From Psychromonas marina (GTDB taxonomy: Bacteria; Pseudomonadota; Gammaproteobacteria; Enterobacterales; Psychromonadaceae): a stretch of DNA of 64,000 nucleotides. Shown one piece after another: positions 52,838-61,729 of this stretch. Below the pieces are notes generated by a model. The model did no database searches. It was not told where the DNA came from and saw only the letters and a list, made by a program, of their open reading frames with translations. The position numbers and the translations under genes were made by a program. The first letter of the stretch is position 1, and every line of letters begins with the position of its first letter. The stretch spans positions 655,344-719,343 of the forward strand of contig NZ_BSPQ01000002.1 of assembly GCF_030161115.1 (NCBI RefSeq). Direction: 5' to 3'.

Positions 52838-54679
52838 ATGAATTTTCCCGATTTACCCAATAACCATGCTGTGGTTGTATTGATGGTCACCGTCTTCGCT
52901 CTCTATTTATTTCGCCGTGATGATATTCCATTAGAAACGTCATCGTTAATCGTTGTAGCGACCTTATGTTTAATGTTTGTGCTATTTCCGTTTTCAGTAG
53001 ACGGTGTACATTTTGAGCCGAGCTCTTTATTTTTTGGTTTTGGCCACGAAGCCTTAATTACAGTTTGCTCTTTAATGATTATTGGGCAAGGGATTGTCAG
53101 AACAGGAGCGCTTGAACCCATAGGGCGTTACTTAGCTAAATTATGGAAAATAAGTCCTTCCCTATCATTATTATTAACACTGATTTTAGGCGCTTTGCTC
53201 AGCGCCTTTGTTAATAATACGCCTATTGTGGTTTTACTTTTACCCATCTTAATCAGTGTTTCGTTGCGAAATAATACTGACTCATCACCAATGTTATTAC
53301 CAATGGGACTAGCAACCTTGGTGGGGGGGATGGCGACGACAATAGGTACATCAACAAACCTTTTAGTGGTAAGTATTTCAAAAAATATGGGGGTGGTTGA
53401 GTTCGGTTTATTTGATTTTGTAAAACCAGCATTAATAGCAGGCGTTGTGGCAATAATCTACCTTTGGCTAATCGCGCCGAAACTTCTCCCTAAACGAGCG
53501 GTGTTGATGGCAGACACTTCACCACGCTTGTTTAGTGCATACCTTACTATTAATGAAGAGAGTAAGGTCAATGGTCAGACAATAGCGCAAGCGATTGATT
53601 TGACCGATGGACAAATGAAAATTGAAGAGGTTCAGCGTAGTCCAGAATACAGACGTGTGATGCTGTTACCTGATACCGAGCTAATTGCTGGCGATAGGTT
53701 GAAAATCCAGGACTATCCAGATCGCCTTAAGGAATACGAAGGCTTATTAGGTGCAACGCTTTTTTCAGATAAAAACAAAGCCGATGAAGAAGAGGGCGCA
53801 GAGGAGGAAATTGAAGAAGAGACACAAACATTAGCAGAAATTGTGATTATAGAAGGCTCAGGTGTCGTGGGTAAAACGTTGCACCAAGCTAATTTTATTA
53901 ATAAGTACGATATAACCGTCATCGCGCTTCACCGAGCGGGTAAAGCAATGGAGATAGGCCGCAGTAGTATTGAAAAAGTGACCTTGCGCATAGGTGATAT
54001 ATTACTGGTTCAAGGAGAAATTAAACAACTCAAAGTACTAAAAACCAAACCCGGTTTATTAGTAATTGATGGTGCTGAAGCCTTACCACAAACCAGCAAA
54101 GCACCTATTGCATTGGGTACATTATTAGCCGTGGTATTATCATCAGCAGTAGGTTTTATACCAATTGAAATAAGTGCGTTGTGCGGCGTGTTAGTGTTAT
54201 TGATATCAAAATGTTTAAGTTGGGATGATGTTTCCTCTGCACTAAGCACCCAAGTAATTCTGATTGTTGTCGCTTCTTTAGCCTTGGGTGATGCATTGAT
54301 GCAAACGGGTGGCGCTGAATATATTGCCCAAGTCTTTGTTGCCGCTTCTTTTGATCTTCCACCGGGAGGGGTGATATCCGCGTTGATGTTATTGTTGGCG
54401 ATACTGACAAATGTTGTGTCTAATAATGCTGCGGCGGTTATTGGTACGCCGATTGCGATTTCTGTAGCCCGTCAGCTCAATTTGCCGCCAGAGCCATTTA
54501 TTTTAGCCGTACTATTTGGCGCTAATCTAAGTTACGCAACCCCCATGGCTTATAAGACTAATTTATTAGTCATGAACGCTGGTGGGTATAAATTCTCTGA
54601 CTTTATGCGTGTTGGTATTCCGCTGGTTGTTTTAATGTGGATAACACTGTCATTTTTATTAAGTTGGTTTTATTTATAA
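52838..54679 (+). CDS. SLC13/CitT-family permease with RCK_C domains
   Basis: A 613-residue Na+-coupled anion transporter of the DASS (SLC13) type with a central soluble insert. N-terminal membrane half has AFVNNTPIVVLLLPILISV and MATTIGTSTNLLVVSIS, the classic SNT-like motif; the second half repeats it in VVSNNAAAVIGTPIAISVA. Between (about 220-410) are two TrkA_C domains and an acidic loop (DEEEGAEEEIEEET). Such proteins move dicarboxylates or sulfate. It is divergent from the AspT-like carrier. Confidence 0.87.
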   Translation: MNFPDLPNNHAVVVLMVTVFALYLFRRDDIPLETSSLIVVATLCLMFVLFPFSVDGVHFEPSSLFFGFGHEALITVCSLMIIGQGIVRTGALEPIGRYLAKLWKISPSLSLLLTLILGALLSAFVNNTPIVVLLLPILISVSLRNNTDSSPMLLPMGLATLVGGMATTIGTSTNLLVVSISKNMGVVEFGLFDFVKPALIAGVVAIIYLWLIAPKLLPKRAVLMADTSPRLFSAYLTINEESKVNGQTIAQAIDLTDGQMKIEEVQRSPEYRRVMLLPDTELIAGDRLKIQDYPDRLKEYEGLLGATLFSDKNKADEEEGAEEEIEEETQTLAEIVIIEGSGVVGKTLHQANFINKYDITVIALHRAGKAMEIGRSSIEKVTLRIGDILLVQGEIKQLKVLKTKPGLLVIDGAEALPQTSKAPIALGTLLAVVLSSAVGFIPIEISALCGVLVLLISKCLSWDDVSSALSTQVILIVVASLALGDALMQTGGAEYIAQVFVAASFDLPPGGVISALMLLLAILTNVVSNNAAAVIGTPIAISVARQLNLPPEPFILAVLFGANLSYATPMAYKTNLLVMNAGGYKFSDFMRVGIPLVVLMWITLSFLLSWFYL

Positions 54680-55019
54680 TTTAATACTTTTTCCTGTTCA
54701 TGAACTACTGAAGAGCTACACAATATATACAAAGTCACTATCTGAAATGGTCTGTGGCAGCACAAATGGATATTGGTCAGCCGTGATTAATACCAAGTAG
54801 TGAAGTATTAGCGTTTATAAGGATGTCTCGGGGAAAGTGATAGCGAATCATTTAGAGGCGTTAAACCATTGTCCAGCTAAAAGGCAAACCCTAAACGACA
54901 CAGTAGAGATGAATGGCTTAAGCGATAAAGTGTATATTCCTGAAGATGGTGAAACGATTACACTTTGATATTTAACGTTATTTTTAGCCAGTGTAGAACA
55001 TTTAGTCACGCGTTATTTA
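54680..55019. other. Gap after the permease gene, with a coding remnant
   Basis: 340 bp containing the remnant described at 54804-54968, a phrase ATTAATACCAAGTAG (54786-54800) like that at 59312, and nothing else recognised. Confidence 0.4.
54804..54968 (+). pseudogene. Unidentified coding remnant (54 codons)
   Basis: An open frame behind stop codons reads SISVYKDVSGKVIANHLEAL and later VEMNGLSDKVYIPEDGETIT, ending in a TGA. The composition looks protein-coding, but there is no start codon or ribosome site, and I cannot name the family. It could be the 3' end of a gene destroyed by rearrangement. Confidence 0.35.
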
Positions 55020-55661
55020 TCACTTACGATAGCATTCTCGATAATTTATACATACTAACCCGCGCGATTTATCATGGGTTGCTCTGTCGCCCCATATTGC
55101 TTCAAGGCGTTGCTCTCGACCACAATTCCAACGATAAATTTTGTAACGTAATGGATTGTTTTTGTAATAGTTTTGATGGTAGCTTTCTTCGCCCTTGATC
55201 GGGTAAAACGTTTTGGCTGCTAATATTGGGGTGACCACCGTTTGCTCAGGAAATTCTGTTATCACTGCCTGTTTTGATTGCTCAGCGAGCAGGCGCTCCT
55301 GCTCATTAGCGACAAAAATAGCACTTAAATAACTTGCCCCTTTATCACAAAACTGGCCTTTGGAATCAAAGGGATCAATATTAACCCAGTAATGATCTAA
55401 TATTTCTTGATAACTTACTTTGCTCGCATCGTAAGTGATTTCAACCGCCTCATAATGCCCAGTGTGGTCGCCTTGATAGGTTGGGTTTTCTATGTCGCCA
55501 CCGGTAAAGCCTGAAATAACCTCTGTAACACCGGGTAGTTTTTCAAAATCAGATTCCATACACCAAAAGCAACCACCGGCTAAGATGGTTTTGTCAGCGT
55601 TAGCGAATGACACATAAAAAAGCATTGATATTGATAACATTAACCCTAATGTTTTTTGCAT
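55020..55661 (-). CDS. msrA: Exported peptide-methionine (S)-S-oxide reductase
   Basis: It repairs methionine S-sulfoxide in proteins. A signal peptide (MQKTLGLMLSISMLFYVSFANA) sends it to the periplasm. The catalytic motif is GGCFWCMESDFEKLPGV (catalytic Cys31, with the second Cys in FWC), followed by GFTGGDIENPTYQ, TGHYEAVEI, and QYCDKG-type QFCDKGASYLSAIF. There is a Cys-containing C-terminal extension (NCGREQRLEAIWG, GLVCINYRECYRK) that may hold resolving cysteines. A stand-alone gene. Confidence 0.93.
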   Translation of the reverse strand: MQKTLGLMLSISMLFYVSFANADKTILAGGCFWCMESDFEKLPGVTEVISGFTGGDIENPTYQGDHTGHYEAVEITYDASKVSYQEILDHYWVNIDPFDSKGQFCDKGASYLSAIFVANEQERLLAEQSKQAVITEFPEQTVVTPILAAKTFYPIKGEESYHQNYYKNNPLRYKIYRWNCGREQRLEAIWGDRATHDKSRGLVCINYRECYRK

Positions 55662-56183
55662 AGCATTCTCTTATTTACAGCGATAATTGGACAAAGCGCA
55701 GTTTGGTATAGAACTAGACCCGACATTAATAGAAAATATTTCAGCCATCTAAAAACAATGAGCTAGTAAAATTTTAGGCGGCTATTTACTCAATATGCTT
55801 TTTTATGACTGAGCAGGATTAGCGACAATTTTATAAGTGTCTAATGATCAAAGGTGACCGTCTCGCGTTGCTATTTTGGTTCATAAAAGGGTACTCACGA
55901 CTTAGTAAACTGAACTGATCGCTTCAACTAAAAATGTGCCCCATTATTATCTACCTTGGTTTCCTACCATGATCACCCCTGCATTATTGAACCTCACCGG
56001 TTACATATCGTTATTAACAGGGTTATCGGTGTAAATCTGCTTTTATATTATCACCATAAATTACAGTTGCTTAGCATGATGATTAAGAGCTTTAGTCGAT
56101 TTAACCAACACTATTATATTGCCTATCTCTTTGATAAATTAAATTTACATCAGTAATTGGTGTTCGTCTTGCCCCGTTTTAAA
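55662..56183. other. Gap between msrA and the zinc operon
   Basis: 522 bp, AT-rich, without a supported ORF. The short open frame at 55956-56156 has no ribosome site. It ends at the Zur-type palindromes. Confidence 0.4.
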
Positions 56184-56205
56184 TTGTTATGTTATAACAT
56201 AACAA
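56184..56205. promoter_or_regulatory. Zur-type palindrome 1
   Basis: A perfect 22-bp palindrome with core TGTTATGTTATAACATAACA (56185-56204), resembling the gammaproteobacterial Zur box (GTTATA-N-TATAAC type). It lies 42 bp upstream of the porin start and should overlap its promoter. Confidence 0.75.
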
Positions 56206-56212
56206 AATAACA

Positions 56213-56232
56213 AAACGTTATAATATAACACT
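56213..56232. promoter_or_regulatory. Zur box 2
   Basis: GTTATAATATAAC (56217-56229), an odd-length palindrome with a central A, matches the Zur consensus core. Two adjacent sites, 8 bp apart, suggest cooperative repression of the operon by zinc-loaded Zur. Confidence 0.8.
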
Positions 56233-56246
56233 TTAAAAAGGAAAAC

Positions 56247-57389
56247 GTGGTGAATAAAAAATTGGTTTCTTTAGCCGTTGGTAGCTTAATGACATCTTCA
56301 GCTTTTGCTAATACGCTGTCAAATCCACAAATTGGTGTGGTTTTAGATGGCTACTATCAAGATGGTGAGCGCAATAACTCTGAACGTAGTGAAGGCTTTG
56401 GTCTTGGTCATACTGAGTTAAATATGTCTGCAAACATAGACGATAAATTCTTCGGATCATTAACAACGGTGATAGAAAGCCACGGTGACGAAACAGAATT
56501 GCTATTAGAAGAAGCATTCATTGAAACACTCGCGTTACCTTATGGTTTAAATGTGCGTGCAGGTCGTTTTTTATCTGACTTTGGTTACCTGAATAACCAG
56601 CATATGCACACCGATAGCTTTGCTGAAAGACCGGTTGCTTACCGTACTTTTCTTGGTTCTCACTACTACGATGATGGTGTACGCGCAAGCATCGTTTTAC
56701 CAACAGATATGTATATAAAATTGGGTGTGGAAGCATTAAGCGGTGGCAAGATGTCTTCTGTCGAAGACGGAACGACAGTCGGTGTTTACATGGCTAATTT
56801 AAAACTGGGTAACGATTTTTCTGACTCGTCAAGCTGGCAGTTTGGTTTAAGTTACCTGCGTAATGAAAACGGTAAAGTATCAGAGTTTGAAGATGATCAT
56901 AGCCATGATTCAGATCATGACCACGATCATAGCCACGCTGCAGCAATAACTGGGTCTAATTTATATGGTGCAGATTTTGTGTGGAAATGGGCACCAGATG
57001 GTAACTATAAGTACAGTAATTTAACCTTAGCGGCAGAATACATGTTGCTAGATGGGGTTGTAGGCAGTGAGTATAAAGATAACGCTAATTCGCCAGATAA
57101 CTTAAGTGCTTACTATGTATCAGGGGTTTATCGTTTTAATCCAAGCTGGTCTGCAGGTGTACGTTACGGTGAAGCAGAAAGTTACAGTGGATCTCCTGCT
57201 CACTTTCACGCAATGAACGACACAGAGATGGACCTCATGGTTGCCTGGGATGCGTCTCATTTTGGTACAATTCGAGCGCAGTATTCTCGTGTTGAAAATC
57301 AAGAAAGCCATAAAGGTAGCGAAACTGATAACGTATTCACGCTGCAATATACAATGACATTTGGAGCGCACGGTGCCCATGCATTCTAA
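56247..57389 (+). CDS. Zinc-regulated outer-membrane porin-like protein with His-rich loop
   Basis: A 380-residue beta-barrel protein with signal peptide KKLVSLAVGSLMTSSAFA, alternating barrel strands and a terminal aromatic (AHAF). A loop at residues ~216-232 reads EDDHSHDSDHDHDHSH, a likely zinc-binding surface element. The start is one of two adjacent GTG codons (56247 or 56250) behind AAAAAGG. It is the first gene of an operon directly behind two Zur sites and overlaps the next gene by 11 bp. I infer a zinc-selective uptake pore; no TonB plug domain is visible, so it is not a TonB receptor. Confidence 0.75.
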   Translation: MVNKKLVSLAVGSLMTSSAFANTLSNPQIGVVLDGYYQDGERNNSERSEGFGLGHTELNMSANIDDKFFGSLTTVIESHGDETELLLEEAFIETLALPYGLNVRAGRFLSDFGYLNNQHMHTDSFAERPVAYRTFLGSHYYDDGVRASIVLPTDMYIKLGVEALSGGKMSSVEDGTTVGVYMANLKLGNDFSDSSSWQFGLSYLRNENGKVSEFEDDHSHDSDHDHDHSHAAAITGSNLYGADFVWKWAPDGNYKYSNLTLAAEYMLLDGVVGSEYKDNANSPDNLSAYYVSGVYRFNPSWSAGVRYGEAESYSGSPAHFHAMNDTEMDLMVAWDASHFGTIRAQYSRVENQESHKGSETDNVFTLQYTMTFGAHGAHAF

Positions 57390-58305
57390 GCTGACTTTTT
57401 CTAAGTGCAGTTTAGCGATGATAGCTGCGGGTGCTGCTATCATCTCTTCACCTAGTTTTGCACTCAATATTTTTGTTTGTGAGCCAGAATGGGAAGCATT
57501 GCTAACCAGTCATGCCCCGAATGCAACGATTTACTCTGCCACTACGGCTAAGCAAGATCCGCATTATGTGCAAGCGCGTCCCTCTTTGATTGCGAAAATG
57601 CGTCAAGCTGATATGGCGATGTGCTCTGGTGCAGAATTAGAAGTTGGTTGGTTGCCGATGCTGCAAGCAAGAAGTAGTAATCGTGCCGTTCAAGATGGTG
57701 CTCAAAGCATGATTTACGCATCGGATTTTATTGGCATGTTAGATACCCATGATCATGTTGATCGCAGTATGGGTGATATTCACGCAGCGGGTAATCCACA
57801 TGTTCAGTTTGCGGCTAATCAGATGATTTCGCTATCTCATGTCATTACTGAACGTTTGCAAAATATCGACCCCGATAACGCACCACTTTATCAGGAAAAC
57901 GGCACTCAATTCCGTACTCATTGGCAGCAAAAGATGAATGAGTGGAGTGAAAAAGCGGCGCCGTTAAGGGGTAAACAGGTTGTGGGTTATCACGAAACCT
58001 ATCGCTATTTGTATGATTGGTTAGGCATGAAGCAAGTTGCCGACCTTGAGCCGAAGCCGGGTGTTTCACCAACGACATCGCATTTACAATCGTTGACGAA
58101 ATTGGATGCCAACACATTTGATGTGATTGTTTACTCTACTCACCAAAACCAACGCCCAGCAAACTGGTTGCATGAGTTTACTGATAAGCCAATCATTCAG
58201 TTGCCGCTGACCGTTTCTAAAGGGCAAAGTTTGGATGAAATGGTTGATCAAGTGATTGATGAACTGTTGGATGTACTAGTGACACCCGAGTCGGAAGCGC
58301 CTTAA
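57379..58305 (+). CDS. znuA: ZnuA-like periplasmic zinc-binding protein
   Basis: A cluster A-I solute-binding protein of the ABC-type zinc importer. A signal peptide (SLAMIAAGAAIISSPSFA) is followed by LNIFVCEPEWEAL. Candidate metal ligands include DPHYVQARPS, GNPHVQF, GYHETYRYLYDWLG, and an acidic residue near IVYSTHQNQ. The His-rich loop usual in ZnuA is absent; the porin upstream carries one instead. I prefer ATG 57379; the frame is open upstream from a TTG at 57361. It is co-translated with the porin (11-bp overlap) and abuts the permease start. About 309 residues. Confidence 0.88.
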   Translation: MHSKLTFSKCSLAMIAAGAAIISSPSFALNIFVCEPEWEALLTSHAPNATIYSATTAKQDPHYVQARPSLIAKMRQADMAMCSGAELEVGWLPMLQARSSNRAVQDGAQSMIYASDFIGMLDTHDHVDRSMGDIHAAGNPHVQFAANQMISLSHVITERLQNIDPDNAPLYQENGTQFRTHWQQKMNEWSEKAAPLRGKQVVGYHETYRYLYDWLGMKQVADLEPKPGVSPTTSHLQSLTKLDANTFDVIVYSTHQNQRPANWLHEFTDKPIIQLPLTVSKGQSLDEMVDQVIDELLDVLVTPESEAP

Positions 58306-59103
58306 ATGATGAGTGAATACAGTTGGCTATTACCCGCTGTTTTATGCGGATTGATCGCATTGATTGGTAATGTCATGTTGGGGCAGCAGGTACTAAAACG
58401 CCAGATTATCTTTATCGATTTAGCGGTGGCACAAGTTGCGGCACTCGGCGCTGCATTAAGCCATTATTGGTTAAGCCAATATGCCTTGTTCTCTGATTCG
58501 TTTATTGGGGAGATGATTGGTCCTTGGGTCATGTCGCTGTTGTTATGCGGTGTGGTTGCATTGATGGAAAAACGCTACCAACAACATTTAGAGTCCATGA
58601 TAGGCAGCTTGTTTGTCGTCTCTGCCTCGCTAGCGGTACTGTTAGTGAGTAAAGACCCACATGGGGCAGACTTTATTCAAGGGATCCTAAATGGTCAGCT
58701 ACTTTGGGCAACATGGGATGATGTTTGGCCTTTAGCTTTCATTACTGCGGGCATGTTACTGTTGGTGTGGTTTAAGCCGCAGTTTATGCAGGGAAGTGGC
58801 TTTTACCTTATCTTTGCCATTTTAATGCCAATCACGGTTAAGTTGACAGGCATTTACTTAGAGTTCGCGTTGTTGGTGATACCTGCTTTATGTGCATCCG
58901 CATTAAAAGGAAGTCGCTTTTTTATCGCGAGTATCGGCATCGGTATTGTTGGTATTTTATCGGGGTTAGCAGCGTCAGCACATTACGACTTGCCGAGCGG
59001 TGCGAGCATTGTGATCACTCTGTTCATCGCAGGGTTACTGTTTAACTTCTTAGTTCAACCTGTACTTCAACGGTTTTCTTTAGCAACTAATAGTTCGCAA
59101 TAA
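58306..59103 (+). CDS. znuB: ZnuB-like ABC permease of the metal (ABC-3) family
   Basis: A 265-residue membrane subunit with about eight transmembrane helices. ABC-3 landmarks are VLKRQIIFIDLAVAQVAALG (residues ~30-48) and LEFALLVIPALCASALKG (~188-205). Its ATG starts at the base after the znuA stop. No ATPase (ZnuC) gene lies in the operon or elsewhere in the window, so the transporter must borrow one. A terminator follows. Confidence 0.87.
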   Translation: MMSEYSWLLPAVLCGLIALIGNVMLGQQVLKRQIIFIDLAVAQVAALGAALSHYWLSQYALFSDSFIGEMIGPWVMSLLLCGVVALMEKRYQQHLESMIGSLFVVSASLAVLLVSKDPHGADFIQGILNGQLLWATWDDVWPLAFITAGMLLLVWFKPQFMQGSGFYLIFAILMPITVKLTGIYLEFALLVIPALCASALKGSRFFIASIGIGIVGILSGLAASAHYDLPSGASIVITLFIAGLLFNFLVQPVLQRFSLATNSSQ

Positions 59104-59117
59104 ATAATCAATAGATG

Positions 59118-59149
59118 TGGTGGTCAAGTCATCTTGATCACCATTTTTT
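59118..59149 (+). terminator. Intrinsic terminator after the zinc operon
   Basis: TGGTGGTCAAG pairs with CTTGATCACCA (11 bp, one G-T pair), TCAT loop, followed by six T. Confidence 0.9.
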
Positions 59150-59343
59150 ATCTTTTATAATAAATGCTTATTTTCGCATTCTGTTTGGCTTAGTGCTTCA
59201 AGTGATCATAGCGTATCTGAGGGTAATAATAAGATGTGCTCTAGCGTGACATTAATAATGTACCGAAATGCGTAGAGCAGATCTTAAATTTTAGCGGTTA
59301 ATTAATACCAAAGGAATTAATAAAGTGATCATTCTTGCTGGTT

Positions 59344-59487
59344 AAAATTATCCCTAACTGCGTTGTGAGTTTTGAAGTGAGAACAACTATTAAAGAATTA
59401 AAGTCTTTAATTTAATTCTCCGATAGAGGATTAACGAAGTTAATCTCTCGAAAGGCTGCAACTCACGCCTTGTTAGTAATAATTTTT
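59344..59487. repeat. Three-way-junction inverted-repeat element (cloverleaf-like, about 144 bp)
   Basis: An outer stem joins 59344-59371 with 59460-59487 (AAAATTAT, CTAAC and TGAGTT blocks pair, with small internal loops). Inside are two hairpins: AGAATTAAA/TTTAATTCT (59394-59419, perfect 9 bp) and GAGGATTAAC/GTTAATCTCTC (59426-59449, with one bulge). The geometry suggests a MITE or a structured RNA repeat. The phrase AATTAATACCAAAGGAATTA lies just upstream (59310-59329). It lies between the zinc operon terminator and the 3' end of a minus-strand lipoprotein gene. Confidence 0.65.
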
Positions 59488-59510
59488 CCTACGCAAACTC
59501 TGAACACCTA

Positions 59511-60380
59511 TTAAATTCCATTGGTATAATAAATACCTAACCAATCTGCAAAGTCATCGACATCCTTAATTTGGTCGAGTTGTAAAATCCAAGTCAGCTC
59601 AGCCACATCAGAAAAATCGACGCCTCCTTCTTGAGCAATCATCGGGTTTAAATACCTTCCATCTTTGCCGTTATATTGTTCAACAATATCAAAGGCTAAT
59701 GTCCATGATTCTCCATGTATCGGATTGCTGCTGATTGTATCGATAAATTTACTATTTACCTCATGAAAGCCCGCTGTACTATTATTGGTGTGGTTACCGT
59801 CTTCTATACGGTGATAAGCCGCATTTTCTTTAACAAACTGCAAAGAGGTTGGGGTGGTTTCTTGTTCATTCCAATTACTGTGCTGAACAATATGTATCTG
59901 TTTTTTAAGTATTGACGACGCAAAATCATTTTGTAGTAATTTTAACCATTTCGCTGAAACATCAGATTGTCCTGCCTCCATTACCCAAACATTGCCGCCG
60001 TTTTTGAGGGTTTTCTTGACGGTTTTATAAATCGCATCGACTGCTTCTTGACGTTGGTTATGCACATCTACCCAGTTATCTTGAAATACCAGGTTAAACA
60101 ATTCGGGACTAGGGATGTACAGACCACCTTGCTTACCATATGCGCCAGCGACGGCTAAATAATTAGTCTCCTCTTCGCCAAGTTTTTTAAGGATGCTACC
60201 TGTAGCGGCAATGGAGGTAATATCATCGGCATCGGTTTTACTGTCAAATTGCAGTAAAAGTAAATCCGATGAAGGGTTAAAATCAGGTCTAGTTTTATTA
60301 TCCTCAGACGTATTCAGCGAACATGAAAATAGAAGTGATAAAAGAAAGGTATATATTACTGGCATAATGATTGTTTTCAT
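59511..60380 (-). CDS. Lipoprotein, possibly nucleoside-hydrolase-like
   Basis: A 289-residue lipoprotein (LLFSCS, Cys near residue 20). The mature start LLLLQFDSKTDADDITSIAA has an acidic cluster like the DxDxxxDD calcium site of inosine-uridine nucleoside hydrolases. Other segments are GGNVWVMEAGQSDVSAKWLK (residues ~128-147), IVQHSNWNEQETT and a C-terminal TWILQLDQIKDVDDFADW. I do not recognise a close family, so the assignment rests on the N-terminal acidic motif and the general alpha/beta look. It stands alone downstream of the cloverleaf element. Confidence 0.55.
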   Translation of the reverse strand: MKTIIMPVIYTFLLSLLFSCSLNTSEDNKTRPDFNPSSDLLLLQFDSKTDADDITSIAATGSILKKLGEEETNYLAVAGAYGKQGGLYIPSPELFNLVFQDNWVDVHNQRQEAVDAIYKTVKKTLKNGGNVWVMEAGQSDVSAKWLKLLQNDFASSILKKQIHIVQHSNWNEQETTPTSLQFVKENAAYHRIEDGNHTNNSTAGFHEVNSKFIDTISSNPIHGESWTLAFDIVEQYNGKDGRYLNPMIAQEGGVDFSDVAELTWILQLDQIKDVDDFADWLGIYYTNGI

Positions 60381-60705
60381 TGTTATGTAATCCCTTGTTA
60401 TATAAATGGAAATTTACTGTAAGGGTTATTGGTCTAGATAACTACTGTGTTAAATTATTCTATCGTTATGTAATTTAGCAAACTATGTAGTGTTCACGTT
60501 TTCATCATTAAATGGAACGACTAACTGTGATACCGCTCTATCTTGTTGATTAAAATAATCGCCAACGATGACTCATCATGAGTCTTAAGCTCCATCATGT
60601 TCATCAACAAGCTCGATCACTATCTTATGCGTTAAGTGTATATTTCAGCATTCATGACTTACTATTTAACGTGTCGATTTATCTGTTTGATTATGTGAGT
60701 TGCCC
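60381..60705. other. Gap upstream of the DUF1801 gene
   Basis: 325 bp with divergent promoters for the lipoprotein and DUF1801 genes. Nothing else recognised; the ribosome site of the next gene is weak. Confidence 0.35.
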
Positions 60706-61107
60706 ATGCATGTGAGTGTAAAGAATAAGTTTGAAAGCTATCCTGAAGAGGTGGCTGTATTACTTCATAATATACGTGACCTAATTTATAGCGTTGCTGA
60801 ACAAGAGGGTATTCTGGATTTAACTGAAACTTTGAAATGGGGGGAGCCGAGTTATACCTCTAAGATCGGTAGTACAGTTAGGTTTGACTGGAAAGCAAAA
60901 TATCCTAATCAATATTGTGTTTACTTCAATTGTAAAACGTCATTAGTCGCGACCTTTAAAACGCTCTATGCTGATATTTTTGAATTTGATGGTAACCGTG
61001 CAATTATTCTAACGATTGGACAAACGGTGCCTCAACCGTTAGCGCATTGTATTGCTATGTCATTACGCTATAAAAAGATTAAGCACCTTGATTTACTTGG
61101 GGCATAA
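60706..61107 (+). CDS. DUF1801 domain protein
   Basis: A small protein of about 133 residues with the DUF1801/YdhG-like fold: MHVSVKNKFESYPEEVAVLL, then ETLKWGEPSYTSK (typical conserved Trp-Gly-x-Pro) and YCVYFNCKTSL. I use ATG 60706; a TTG at 60700 is in frame. Function unknown in this family. It starts a run of five small accessory-type genes. Confidence 0.75.
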   Translation: MHVSVKNKFESYPEEVAVLLHNIRDLIYSVAEQEGILDLTETLKWGEPSYTSKIGSTVRFDWKAKYPNQYCVYFNCKTSLVATFKTLYADIFEFDGNRAIILTIGQTVPQPLAHCIAMSLRYKKIKHLDLLGA

Positions 61108-61148
61108 CTAGAGAATAGTGCTGTATTTTTTGACCATAGGAGTTACTC

Positions 61149-61616
61149 GTGATGATTAACATTAGAAATTTCGACATTAACGATGTGGCTATTACCTGGA
61201 ATATTAAGTTCAACACCATCCGCACGATTAATCGTCAAGATTATACGGTTGAGCAAACGAAACGATGGGCTCCCGAACATTACGATATGAATTTATGGCG
61301 TAAGCGTATTACGGACATGAACCCGTTCATTGCTGAGCTAGATGGCAACATTGTTGGCTTTGCTGACTTACAGGATGATGGTTATATTGACCATTTCTTC
61401 TGCCATTCAGAATACCAAGGGGCGGGAGTTGGACGTGCGCTGATGGAACACATATTGAGCGTTGGCGCATCCAAAGGTATCAGCCGTTTTTATTCACAGG
61501 TAAGCCTCACTGCACGTTGCTTCTATGAACACTTTGGTTTTCATGTCGTCAAGGAGCAGCAGGTTGCCATTGCAGATGGAAAACTGACCAACTTTGTGAT
61601 GCAGAAAATTACTTAG
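61149..61616 (+). CDS. GNAT-family N-acetyltransferase
   Basis: A 155-residue GNAT enzyme that transfers acetyl from acetyl-CoA to an unknown amine. The acetyl-CoA loop is CHSEYQGAGVGRALMEHIL (Q/RxxGxG/A) and the C-terminal strand-helix is SLTARCFYEHFGFHVVKE. TAGGAG precedes the start; GTG 61149 and ATG 61152 are equally plausible. Next to DUF1801 with a 41-bp gap. Confidence 0.85.
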   Translation: MMINIRNFDINDVAITWNIKFNTIRTINRQDYTVEQTKRWAPEHYDMNLWRKRITDMNPFIAELDGNIVGFADLQDDGYIDHFFCHSEYQGAGVGRALMEHILSVGASKGISRFYSQVSLTARCFYEHFGFHVVKEQQVAIADGKLTNFVMQKIT

Positions 61617-61729
61617 TATGAAAATAAAATGCAACATAAACGCTTAGCTTTACGACACATTGTCAGCCAATCGACCTAGCTTAGTAAATCTCGATTGGTA
61701 ATGACTTAACTTGGAGGTTTAGATTGTAG

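Noticed and set aside
54965..55198. 77-codon plus-strand frame
   Set aside because: It overlaps the 3' end of msrA on the opposite strand, which has clear catalytic motifs.
57361..57378. Upstream TTG start of znuA
   Set aside because: It would extend the protein by six residues inside the porin gene and precede the natural signal peptide; ATG 57379 is sufficient.
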